A stretch of DNA of 16,135 nucleotides from Sulfuricella sp. (GTDB taxonomy: Bacteria; Pseudomonadota; Gammaproteobacteria; Burkholderiales; Sulfuricellaceae), in contig JAIOJM010000172.1 in assembly GCA_019911785.1 (NCBI GenBank), forward strand, positions 1-16,135. The letters are read 5' to 3'. The first letter of the stretch is position 1. Each line of letters begins with the position of its first letter. Below are positions 7,299 through 13,902 of this stretch, in pieces. A model generated the notes under the pieces. The model had not been told where the DNA came from. It searched no databases and worked only from the letters and a program-made list of their open reading frames with translations. A program made the translations under genes and the position numbers.

Positions 7299-8537
7299 AT
7301 GATGCAAAAATTTCAAGTGCCGCAGCAGGGCAGCAAAATCACGGTCAATGCCGATTTTTCCCTGAATGTGCCGGACCATCCGATCATTCCCTTCATTGAG
7401 GGCGACGGCACTGGCGTGGACATCACCCCGGTGATGCGCAGGGTGGTGGATGCGGCTGTGGACAAGTCCTATGGCGGCCGCCGCAAGATCGCCTGGATGG
7501 AAATCTATGCCGGCGAGAAAGCCACCCAGGTTTACGACCCCGATACCTGGCTGCCCGACGAAACCGTGCAGGCGATCAGGGAATACGTGGTGTCGATCAA
7601 GGGACCGCTGACCACGCCGGTGTCGGGCGGCATCCGTTCGCTCAACGTGGCGCTGCGCCAGATGCTTGATCTGTATGTCTGCCTGCGGCCGGTGCGCTAT
7701 TTCCAGGGCGTGCCGAGCCCGGTCAAGGAGCCGGAAAAGACCGACATGGTGATTTTCCGCGAGAATACCGAGGACATCTATGCCGGCATCGAGTGGGAAG
7801 CCAATTCCGAGGAAGCGAAGAAGGTGATCGCTTTTCTGCAGAATGAAATGGGCATCAAGAAAATCCGCTTTCCGGAATCCTCGGCGATCGGCATCAAGCC
7901 GGTTTCGATCGAGGGTAGCGAGAGGCTGGTGCGCAGGGCGATCCAGTACGCCATCGACAACCGGCGCAGCTCGGTGACCCTGGTGCATAAGGGCAACATC
8001 ATGAAGTTCACCGAGGGCGGCTTCAAGAAATGGGGCTACGAGCTGGCCCGGCGCGAGTTCGGCGCCGAACTGCTGGACGGCGGGCCGTGGATGAGGCTTC
8101 CAAATGGCATCGTGATCAAGGACGTGATCGCCGATGCTTTCCTGCAGCAGATCCTGTTGCGCCCCGACGAATACGACGTGGTTGCCACCCTGAACCTGAA
8201 CGGCGACTATATTTCCGACGCGCTGGCAGCCCAGGTGGGCGGCATCGGCATCGCGCCGGGGGCCAATCTTTCCGACAGCGTGGCGATGTTCGAGGCAACC
8301 CACGGCACCGCGCCGAAATATGCCGGCAAGGATTATGTCAATCCCGGTTCCATCATCCTGTCTGCCGAGATGATGCTGCGTCACATGGGATGGATCGAGG
8401 CGGCCGATTTGATCGTCAAGTCGATGGAGCGGGCAATCGATGCAAAAACTGTGACCTACGATTTTGCGCGGTTGATGCCCGGTGCGACCCAGGTTTCCTG
8501 CTCGGCTTTCGGCCAGGCGATGATTGATCGGATGTAA
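7299..8537 (+). CDS. icd: NADP-dependent isocitrate dehydrogenase
   Basis: TCA-cycle enzyme that oxidatively decarboxylates isocitrate to 2-oxoglutarate with NADP+. From ATG 7299 it has 412 aa, close to E. coli Icd (416). GGAG at 7290-7293 precedes it; ATG 7302 is an equally possible start. Substrate-site motif [18 protein letters not shown] (104-121) includes Ser114, matching the serine that AceK phosphorylates in E. coli. Other blocks are [13 protein letters not shown] (154-166), [12 protein letters not shown] (229-240), [17 protein letters not shown] (299-315) and [20 protein letters not shown] (331-350). Lys340-Tyr341 match the NADP-selecting Lys-Tyr of the E. coli enzyme. The open frame extends upstream to 7206, but that part is antisense to rluE and is rejected. 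Its promoter must lie inside the 5' end of rluE. Confidence 0.97.
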   Translation: MMQKFQVPQQGSKITVNADFSLNVPDHPIIPFIEGDGTGVDITPVMRRVVDAAVDKSYGGRRKIAWMEIYAGEKATQVYDPDTWLPDETVQAIREYVVSIKGPLTTPVSGGIRSLNVALRQMLDLYVCLRPVRYFQGVPSPVKEPEKTDMVIFRENTEDIYAGIEWEANSEEAKKVIAFLQNEMGIKKIRFPESSAIGIKPVSIEGSERLVRRAIQYAIDNRRSSVTLVHKGNIMKFTEGGFKKWGYELARREFGAELLDGGPWMRLPNGIVIKDVIADAFLQQILLRPDEYDVVATLNLNGDYISDALAAQVGGIGIAPGANLSDSVAMFEATHGTAPKYAGKDYVNPGSIILSAEMMLRHMGWIEAADLIVKSMERAIDAKTVTYDFARLMPGATQVSCSAFGQAMIDRM

Positions 8538-8541
8538 GCGA

Positions 8542-8733
8542 CTAGCCGTTCCCGGCTTTTTTGGCAGATTTGCTGAGTTCGGCGGGCGGGACAACGCCTG
8601 CGCTTCGCAGCAAGTTGATGAGATCCTCGCCCACTACACCCAATTCGTCACGCAAGGTTTCCAGTCGTTCAAGCAATAAAGCGGCTTGCCTGGATTCCAG
8701 ATCGATGTGTACCTCATGGTTGTCGGGCTCCAT
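8542..8733 (-). CDS. Small hypothetical protein, helical, 63 aa
   Basis: Not recognised. ATG 8733 is preferred because AGGGGAAA lies 5-12 nt upstream. An in-frame ATG at 8757 would put that ribosome-binding site inside the coding region. Residues about 12-45 ([20 protein letters not shown] onward) look amphipathic and may form a coiled coil. The C-terminus is basic (KSAKKAGNG). There is no signal peptide and no cysteine. The gene converges on icd with only 4 nt between the two stop codons, and no terminator is seen between them. Confidence 0.65.
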   Translation of the reverse strand: MEPDNHEVHIDLESRQAALLLERLETLRDELGVVGEDLINLLRSAGVVPPAELSKSAKKAGNG

Positions 8734-8952
8734 TAGTATTTCCCCTGGGCGATGCATAAACTATTAATTAATTATTAGCACGTTGCATTGAAAATGCCAG
8801 AAAATGTCGCTGGATGGGTGGGAATCGGGTTGTGCTCTGATTATTATTTGTCTAGATAAATTATGGGGATGAGCTAGTATGTATAGAAATTGGTTTTACA
8901 TTTATTGCGGAATTGGTCTACACTTTGAAGCAAGTTCTTAAGTCCTGGTTCC

Positions 8953-8960
8953 AAGGAGGA
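8953..8960 (+). promoter_or_regulatory. Strong ribosome-binding site deciding the pbpG start
   Basis: AAGGAGGA lies 3 nt before ATG 8964. It sets the start there and not at the in-frame upstream codon at 8913, which lies in AT-rich DNA without such a site. Confidence 0.85.
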
Positions 8961-8963
8961 AGC

Positions 8964-9896
8964 ATGCGGTTAAACTGGGTGGTGGGGTGCGCGTGGCTCG
9001 TTGCATCCGCAACAATAGCTGGCGAGATCGGCCAGGCGCAGAGCCAGACGGATCAGGCTGGGGGTATTGCGCTCCAGGCCGAGACCCGGCTCGCGAGCGA
9101 AGAAGCGCCGATCGCTTTCCGCAATTCCGGACTCAACCTGCGTTCGTCGTCGGCGATGGTTGTGGATCAGAAGACCGGCCGCATTCTGTTCGGCAAGAAT
9201 ACCGATGCGCGCATGCCGATTGCCTCCATCACCAAGTTGATGACGGCGATGGTGGTGCTGGACGCGCAACTGCCCCTCGATGAAAAAATTGCCATCAGCA
9301 GCGAAGACAGGGACGCGCTGAAGGGTACGCACTCCCGGATCAAGGTCGGTACGACCCTGAGTCGTCAACTGGCCCTGCAACTGGCGCTGATGTCCTCCGA
9401 GAACCGTGCGGCGGCGGCTTTGGGCCGTGCCTATCCCGGCGGTTTCCCGGCCTTTGTCGCTGCCATGAACCGCAAGGCCGAAAGTCTTGGCATGTCGCAT
9501 ACCCGGTTTGTCGATGCCACCGGCCTGAATAGCAATAACATCTCGACCGCGCAGGATCTGGTCAAGATGGTCAACGCCGCTCACGCTTATCCCTTGATCC
9601 GCGACATGACGACCACGGGCTTCTATGACGTGGCGTTGCGCGGCGGGCCGCGCCGGGTTCAGTTCAAGAACACCAACATGCTGGTGCGAAACAAGACCTG
9701 GGAGATCGGGCTTTCCAAAACCGGCTTTATTAACGAGGCCGGCCATTGCCTGGTGATGCAGGCAAATATCGCGAACCGGCCGATGGTGATCGTGCTGCTC
9801 GATTCCTGGGGCAAGCTGTCGCGCGTCGGCGATGCCCAGCGCATCAAGAAATGGATAAAATCAGCAAAGGCGCCAAGCATCGCTTCGGCGAGTTGA
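8964..9896 (+). CDS. pbpG: D-alanyl-D-alanine endopeptidase (PBP7 type)
   Basis: A 310-aa periplasmic peptidase of the S11 family that cuts peptidoglycan cross-links. The N-terminal hydrophobic stretch (about 4-19) is a signal peptide, with probable cleavage near AQS or AGE. The three penicillin-binding motifs are present: SxxK as SITK (88-91, nucleophile Ser88), SxN as SEN (145-147) and KTG (252-254). Preceding landmarks SAMVVDQKTGRILFGKN (63-79) and DATGLNSNNISTAQDL (184-199) are typical of PbpG/PBP7. Length matches the family, and it lacks the C-terminal domain of PBP5/6. The 230-bp AT-rich region upstream should carry its promoter. It is monocistronic, ending at the terminator 9906-9942. 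Confidence 0.93.
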   Translation: MRLNWVVGCAWLVASATIAGEIGQAQSQTDQAGGIALQAETRLASEEAPIAFRNSGLNLRSSSAMVVDQKTGRILFGKNTDARMPIASITKLMTAMVVLDAQLPLDEKIAISSEDRDALKGTHSRIKVGTTLSRQLALQLALMSSENRAAAALGRAYPGGFPAFVAAMNRKAESLGMSHTRFVDATGLNSNNISTAQDLVKMVNAAHAYPLIRDMTTTGFYDVALRGGPRRVQFKNTNMLVRNKTWEIGLSKTGFINEAGHCLVMQANIANRPMVIVLLDSWGKLSRVGDAQRIKKWIKSAKAPSIASAS

Positions 9897-9905
9897 GCCG
9901 CTTCT

Positions 9906-9942
9906 AAAAATGGCCCGGCAGGAGTCCTGCCGGGCCATTTTT
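9906..9942. terminator. Strong bidirectional terminator
   Basis: An almost perfect 37-nt palindrome. AAAAATGGCCCGGCAGGA (9906-9923) pairs with the right arm (9925-9942), giving up to 18 bp with A/T tracts at both ends. In the cell the innermost pairs would open as a loop. It lies between convergent pbpG and mobA. Confidence 0.94.
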
Positions 9943-9976
9943 ATTCTACAGTCCTGTTGCGGCGTGGCTGCACGCA

Positions 9977-10591
9977 TTATCGGGTTTCGACCCGTTCTCC
10001 GCCGGCGGCCAGTTCGTCCGCGGTGTTGAGGTTGAGAAAACTCCGTTCGTCGTCGAATGGCACTTCGACGCGCCGCAGCATGGATTGCCATTCCCCGACC
10101 CGCCGACCGCCCTGAGCGAGAAAATTTTCCAGGCCGGGCAGAAGGCTGCGCCGGCACAGGCAAACTGCGCGGTGAACCTGCTCACCGCAAACCGGGATGG
10201 CAATGTCTGCTCCGCTTTCCTCGAGCGCGTCAGTCAATCGCCCAACCAGATCGTCAGGCAGAAAAGGGGTGTCGCACGGCACGCTTAGAATCAGCGGGTG
10301 GGCGGCTTCGGTCATGGCGCGGAGCAGCCCGGCGAGCGGCCCCTGAAAGTCGGGGGATGCGTCAGGCAGCACCGGGCGACCGAAGAGGCGGTATTGGTCG
10401 AGGTTGCGGTTGGCGCTGATGAACAGCTCATCGGCCTGCGGCGCAATGCGTTCCAGTACCCAGGCGATCAGGGGGCGGCCGTTCAGGAGCGCCAGCCCCT
10501 TGTCGGCGCCGCCCATGCGCCGAGCCCGGCCTCCGGCCAGAATAACGGCGCTGATCTTTAATCGTTCGGTAGTCACTGCGGACCTGTTCAT
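9977..10591 (-). CDS. mobA: Molybdenum cofactor guanylyltransferase MobA
   Basis: Transfers GMP from GTP to molybdopterin-molybdenum to make the guanine-dinucleotide cofactor used by DMSO-reductase-family enzymes. The 204-aa protein has the nucleotidyltransferase loop ILAGGRARRMGGADKGL (17-33), LNGRPLIAWVLERI (36-49), the metal-binding CDTPF (106-110, Asp107) and the C-terminal FLNLNTADEL (185-194), all typical of MobA. ATG 10591 has a poor ribosome-binding site. A GTG five codons in (AGG box just upstream) is an alternative start and leaves the fold intact. No molybdoenzyme gene is in the window. Confidence 0.93.
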   Translation of the reverse strand: MNRSAVTTERLKISAVILAGGRARRMGGADKGLALLNGRPLIAWVLERIAPQADELFISANRNLDQYRLFGRPVLPDASPDFQGPLAGLLRAMTEAAHPLILSVPCDTPFLPDDLVGRLTDALEESGADIAIPVCGEQVHRAVCLCRRSLLPGLENFLAQGGRRVGEWQSMLRRVEVPFDDERSFLNLNTADELAAGGERVETR

Positions 10592-10700
10592 AAAATGGTT
10601 GCCCGGAATGAACAGATGTTAGCAAGTCTCTCGTCTGCCGCCTAGCTGACAGGGGGAATTGGGTGACTATGCGGGCTTCCTGACGCCCTTGCGCTACGCC

Positions 10701-11168
10701 TTAGCGATCACGACCTTGGCCTCGATCCTTGTCCTGGCGGTCGTTCTTGTTTTTCCCGCGATGATCATCCCTGCGCTCGTCACGACGATCATCCCGGCGC
10801 TCGCTACGGCCATCATCCCGGCGATCACGATGCAGTTCCTGGTAACGCGGAACATACTCGCGGTTGTACCAGTCGTCTTTCACGAAGTAGACACGTTCGC
10901 CGCAGGCGTTGTATTTGTGGCAGTTCTTGCTCCAATGTTTGGCGTGGCCCGGAGGGACGCGCAGATAGATCGGCGGGCGGCTCATCGGTACCCGTCCGAT
11001 AACTATCGGCTGAGGATAGATCACTTGTGGTGGCGGAAAGTCGCCGATATCGATCCGCCCATAGAAGCCGGGTTGGCCGATGCTGATCGAGACGCCAACG
11101 TCGGCAGCGAGTGCCGGGGTGGTGACGGTGGTGGCGACTATCGCCGCTGCAATCAGAAAACGTTTCAT
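10701..11168 (-). CDS. Exported protein with RD-rich tail, uncharacterised betaproteobacterial family
   Basis: A 155-aa protein with signal peptide (1-21, cleavage after ALA). AGGGGA upstream of the ATG is a good ribosome-binding site. The mature part begins ADVGVSISIGQPGFYGRIDI (22-41), then a Pro/Tyr-rich segment and IYLRVPPGHAKHWSKNC (67-83). It has two cysteines, Cys83 and Cys89, that could form a periplasmic disulfide, and DDWYNREYVPRYQ (98-110). From about residue 113 the tail is repeated Arg-Asp units, expected to be disordered. I recall similar proteins in many Betaproteobacteria without assigned function. It lies in the same direction as, and 107 bp downstream of, the next exported gene, whose mature N-terminus it resembles. 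Confidence 0.8.
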   Translation of the reverse strand: MKRFLIAAAIVATTVTTPALAADVGVSISIGQPGFYGRIDIGDFPPPQVIYPQPIVIGRVPMSRPPIYLRVPPGHAKHWSKNCHKYNACGERVYFVKDDWYNREYVPRYQELHRDRRDDGRSERRDDRRDERRDDHRGKNKNDRQDKDRGQGRDR

Positions 11169-11275
11169 GTTGAATCCCCTGTTGTTGGTGGTTCTTGATT
11201 AACGCACGAAGGCATGATCCGATGACTTTCCTGCTGTTACGTGATGCAAGTTCATAGAGATCGGATCAGCTTGCA

Positions 11276-12199
11276 TTACTCATTGCGATCCCGACCCCGC
11301 TCTCGCTCTTGTCCTTGTTTTGGTTTTGGCTCGCGCGTGGCGTCCTTGCCTTGCTGTCTTTCTTCCCGGCCCTGCGATCTTGGCGTCTGCTGCTCACGCT
11401 GGCCTAGCTCTGGCGGCTGCCTGCGATCTTGAGTTTCCGGGCGTCCCTGTTGCGGAGAGGCTGGGGTTGGCCTCTGAGCGTCTTCGCCTCCCCTTTGCGG
11501 TGACTGTGAGCGCGGGGCGGCCGGACCATCCTGCTGGCGTGGTGCAGAACGCTGGATATCCTGCTGCCTGGAACCTCTATCTTCAGGCGCTCGCTGCACT
11601 GCCCGCTCCTGATAGTGTTGCCGCACTACGGGGTCACGCGGCTGGTAACGGTAACGTTGCTGGTGAAGCTCCTGCTGCTGCTCCACTTGTCGGGGATAAC
11701 GATCCCCTGAATACTGCCGCTGGTAGGCAGGAAGCGGGGCAGGCGGCGGGACGGCGCGGCGGTTCCATCTGTCCCAACCGCTTCTACGCTGTTCCCAATC
11801 ACGGCCCCAGTGATCGCCCCAGCGAGGCGGCGCATCCGGCCGCCACCCGCGGAAGTACGGGGGTGGCTGGCGGTAGAAGCGCACGGGGATGCGCAGGATG
11901 AACACCGGCACAGCCTCCGGACCCACAAGCCACCAGGGTCCGTTGTACCAGGAACTCGCGTACCAATCATCATCCTGGTAAACCCAATACATGCCGTCGT
12001 AAAAGAAGAAGTTCGCTTCCAGTCTTGGCGCGTAGTAGACCGGGTAACCTGGCACGCGGACAAGTTGCGGGTATGCCGGCAGGTTGATCCCGATGCTTAC
12101 GTGTGGAAGCCCGATACCGATGCTCACCTGAACAGCAGCAGAAGCCACTGAGGACAGCAGCATCCCCAGCACAATGAATACGTGGCGAATTTTCAGCAT
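11276..12199 (-). CDS. Exported protein with aromatic-rich domain and Gln/Arg-rich disordered tail
   Basis: A 307-aa protein. The signal peptide (1-21) ends VASA. GGAGGT before the ATG is a strong ribosome-binding site. The mature N-terminus VQVSIGIGLPHVSIGINLPA (23-42) is followed by a Tyr/Trp-rich domain FFFYDGMYWVYQDDDWYASS (64-83), then WYNGPWWLVGPEAVP (84-98), RIPVRFYRQPPPYFRGWRP (103-121) and WGDHWGRDWEQR (127-138). From about 145 the chain is Pro, Gln, Arg and Glu with almost no hydrophobic residues, so probably disordered and RNA- or surface-binding-like in composition. There is no cysteine. I recall the folded part as conserved in Betaproteobacteria but uncharacterised. It ends in a run of charged residues at 11276, 107 bp before the next exported gene. 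Confidence 0.8.
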   Translation of the reverse strand: MLKIRHVFIVLGMLLSSVASAAVQVSIGIGLPHVSIGINLPAYPQLVRVPGYPVYYAPRLEANFFFYDGMYWVYQDDDWYASSWYNGPWWLVGPEAVPVFILRIPVRFYRQPPPYFRGWRPDAPPRWGDHWGRDWEQRRSGWDRWNRRAVPPPAPLPAYQRQYSGDRYPRQVEQQQELHQQRYRYQPRDPVVRQHYQERAVQRAPEDRGSRQQDIQRSAPRQQDGPAAPRSQSPQRGGEDAQRPTPASPQQGRPETQDRRQPPELGQREQQTPRSQGREERQQGKDATREPKPKQGQERERGRDRNE

Positions 12200-12510
12200 G
12201 TTGTGACCTCCAGTTCAGTTCGATAACCAGGGTCGGAGTCATGGTTGTCAACGGCATGCGACACCAACTCTAACTCTAACTCTAACTCTTCACATACTAC
12301 CTGCTTACCCAGGCACTTCCGTGCGGTAACGCACATAAGGCCGGATAGGCTTGTTAGCCTTTCAAAAAGGCTTAAATCTACTTTTCAAGCATAGTATAGC
12401 CAATTTCTGAGCTTGCCCCGGTAACACCGGATATCTGCTAACAGCCTATGCTGATTTGTCTTTTCTTCATTGTGTGGTCGGAGCATGATAACTGCTTGGA
12501 GGAGACGCTG
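12200..12510. other. Divergent intergenic region with hexanucleotide repeat and several hairpins
   Basis: This region separates the leftward exported-protein gene from the rightward lipoprotein gene. It holds four copies of AACTCT (12267-12290) and the hairpins GTGCG/CGCAC (12321-12334), AGGCT/AGCCT (12347-12360), AGCCTTT/AAAGGCT (12356-12372) and CCGG/CCGG (12418-12430). The second and third share 12356-12360 and cannot form together. No promoter could be assigned with confidence. Confidence 0.55.
12267..12290. repeat. Hexanucleotide tandem repeat, four AACTCT units
   Basis: Four exact head-to-tail copies of AACTCT, 68 bp upstream of the leftward exported-protein start. Copy number could vary between strains by slippage. 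No function is evident. Confidence 0.85.
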
Positions 12511-13038
12511 ATGGTTATAGAGAAGATTGGGTATGCGAGCATCGCAAAACTTGCAGCAGCGCTTTGCCTGGCGCCGCTCGCAGGTTGTGGTTCGATACCC
12601 ACCATGGTGCCCGACATGGCGCTGCAGTCATCGTGTCCTGTGCAGCTTGAAGGGGCGCATGGCCCCCTGACCGCCAAGCAGAGCAAGGCGATCCTCGCCA
12701 GGCTGGAAAAACATGGTGATGACACCAATATCTTCGCTAGACATCTGGCACTGGAAGCGGAGATTGTCGGCAGCCCGCTGGTGGTGGGCAACAAAGTGGA
12801 GCTGCTGGTCGATGGCCCGACCACTTATGACTCCATGTTCGCAGCCATAGAGAATGCGAAGGACCATATCAATATGGAGACCTACATCATCGAAGATGAT
12901 GAGATCGGGCGGCGTTTTGCCGAGCTATTAATCAGCAAGCAACGCAGCGGTGTGCAGGTAAACCTTATTTACGATAGCGTGGGGTCAATCAGCCGCTGGC
13001 GGATGCCTATCGTGCCGAGTTCAACTATCGCGGGGTGA
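12511..13038 (+). pseudogene. Truncated phospholipase-D/cardiolipin-synthase-like lipoprotein
   Basis: A 175-codon remnant. ATG 12511 has GGAGGAG upstream. The signal sequence ends in lipobox LAGC with Cys26, so the product would be a lipoprotein. Residues 94-160 match the N-terminal part of PLD-type cardiolipin synthases: NKVELLVDGPTTYDSMF (94-110), HINMETYIIEDDEIG (119-133) and SGVQVNLIYDSVGS (146-159). The match stops at about residue 160, and 15 unrelated codons follow before TGA. Neither HxKxxxxD catalytic motif of the superfamily is present, whereas full-length relatives have two. The loss coincides with the start of a second gene fragment in another frame, so a deletion fused the two. 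The remnant cannot have PLD activity. Confidence 0.8.
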
Positions 13039-13511
13039 TCACAACGCCGGATTATTTCGCAGTGGAACTCAATGCCGAGAACGGACCCTTGAGCACCCAT
13101 GACTACCGCATCCGGATTGAAGCTACACCGCTTAAAGATGGGCGCACCTTTCTGCATTTCACCTATGCCTACGCCTTTGGTTTAACCGGCCGCCTCGCCA
13201 TGCAAGGCTACCTGGCAACAATCGGCAGGGATAAGGTCGGGTTTACCGTCACCGGCAAACAGCCCAATGGCCAGCCTACTTATATCCAAGGGGTACGCGG
13301 CGTGGTGGAGCGCAATACCATGCGCTATTATCTGGCTATCGGCGCTTATCTTGCCGCGTTGGCCGCACCACCCAAGGAGCAGTTGGAGAAACGGTTGCAG
13401 TATTGGTATAACGCCACAGATCAGTACGCCCGCCAGTTGCATGAAGTAGAGCGGGATGATTACCTCAAAATGAAACGCAAGGAGTATCAGCGTCAGCAGG
13501 TGGCCCAGTAG
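12978..13511 (+). pseudogene. C-terminal fragment of an uncharacterised conserved protein
   Basis: The frame is open from just after a TAG at 12975-12977 to the stop at 13509-13511. Recognisable coding sequence starts around 12990 (NQPLADAYRAEFNYRGVITT) and contains ENGPLSTHDYRIRIEA, FLHFTYAYAFGLTGRLAMQG, YLATIGRDKVGFTVTG, GVRGVVERNTMRYYLAI and a C-terminal DDYLKMKRKEYQRQQVAQ. I recall this as part of a conserved, uncharacterised proteobacterial protein that normally has more sequence N-terminal to this. There is no signal peptide or normal start; GTG 13035 could start a 158-aa piece but has no ribosome-binding site. It overlaps the end of the PLD remnant in another frame, which places a deletion junction near 12987-12993. 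Confidence 0.7.
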
Positions 13512-13656
13512 GTATAGTCTGGAAATTCTCGAAGCACTCGGCGCTGATGGGCGGGAATGATAATCACCAGACAACCAGAGGGCCTGACTTATCGCCGGGA
13601 CGGTGCTTGCGGACGATTTGTTCGCGCAAGCCCAGGGATGATTTCTGGAGCAGGCC

Positions 13657-13902
13657 ATGAACAATCACTTATCGTTGGAGGCGCCGTGGATGAACCTGAT
13701 CGCCCCGGTTGCCCGCTCGATGTTTATCCGTAACCATGCGCTGCTCATGGCGCAGGGCGGAGAGGGGCTGGCCCGCCTGCCCAGGTCGCCCCTGGTGGGC
13801 CAGGAAACCATCGGCTTGATGGCAGCAACCGTCTCGCCAAGGGCAGCGCTCGGGCGGTGGCGGGGGGGGCGCGGGCAAATTGATCCGGCCAATGTATTAT
13901 GA
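13657..13902 (+). CDS. 81-aa hypothetical protein, possibly a remnant of an SRPBCC-type gene
   Basis: CTGGAGCAGG lies just before ATG 13657 and can serve as ribosome-binding site. Residues 11-40 (WMNLIAPVARSMFIRNHALL then MAQGGEGLARL) resemble, from memory, the C-terminus of some SRPBCC/START-like proteins. The remainder (from about 43) is unlike anything I know and is Arg/Gly-rich. The ORF crosses a run of eight G at 13862-13869. Its TGA overlaps the next ATG as ATGA, typical of coupled genes, which argues that some frame here is translated. It may be a decayed gene kept for coupling. Confidence 0.45.
   Translation: MNNHLSLEAPWMNLIAPVARSMFIRNHALLMAQGGEGLARLPRSPLVGQETIGLMAATVSPRAALGRWRGGRGQIDPANVL

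Noticed and set aside
7275..8594. N-terminal extension of rluE to 621 codons
   Set aside because: The extension is antisense to icd. Homology to RluE begins at ATG 7274.
8913..8963. Upstream start of pbpG adding 17 residues
   Set aside because: The strong AAGGAGGA box at 8953-8960 and the signal peptide both point to ATG 8964.
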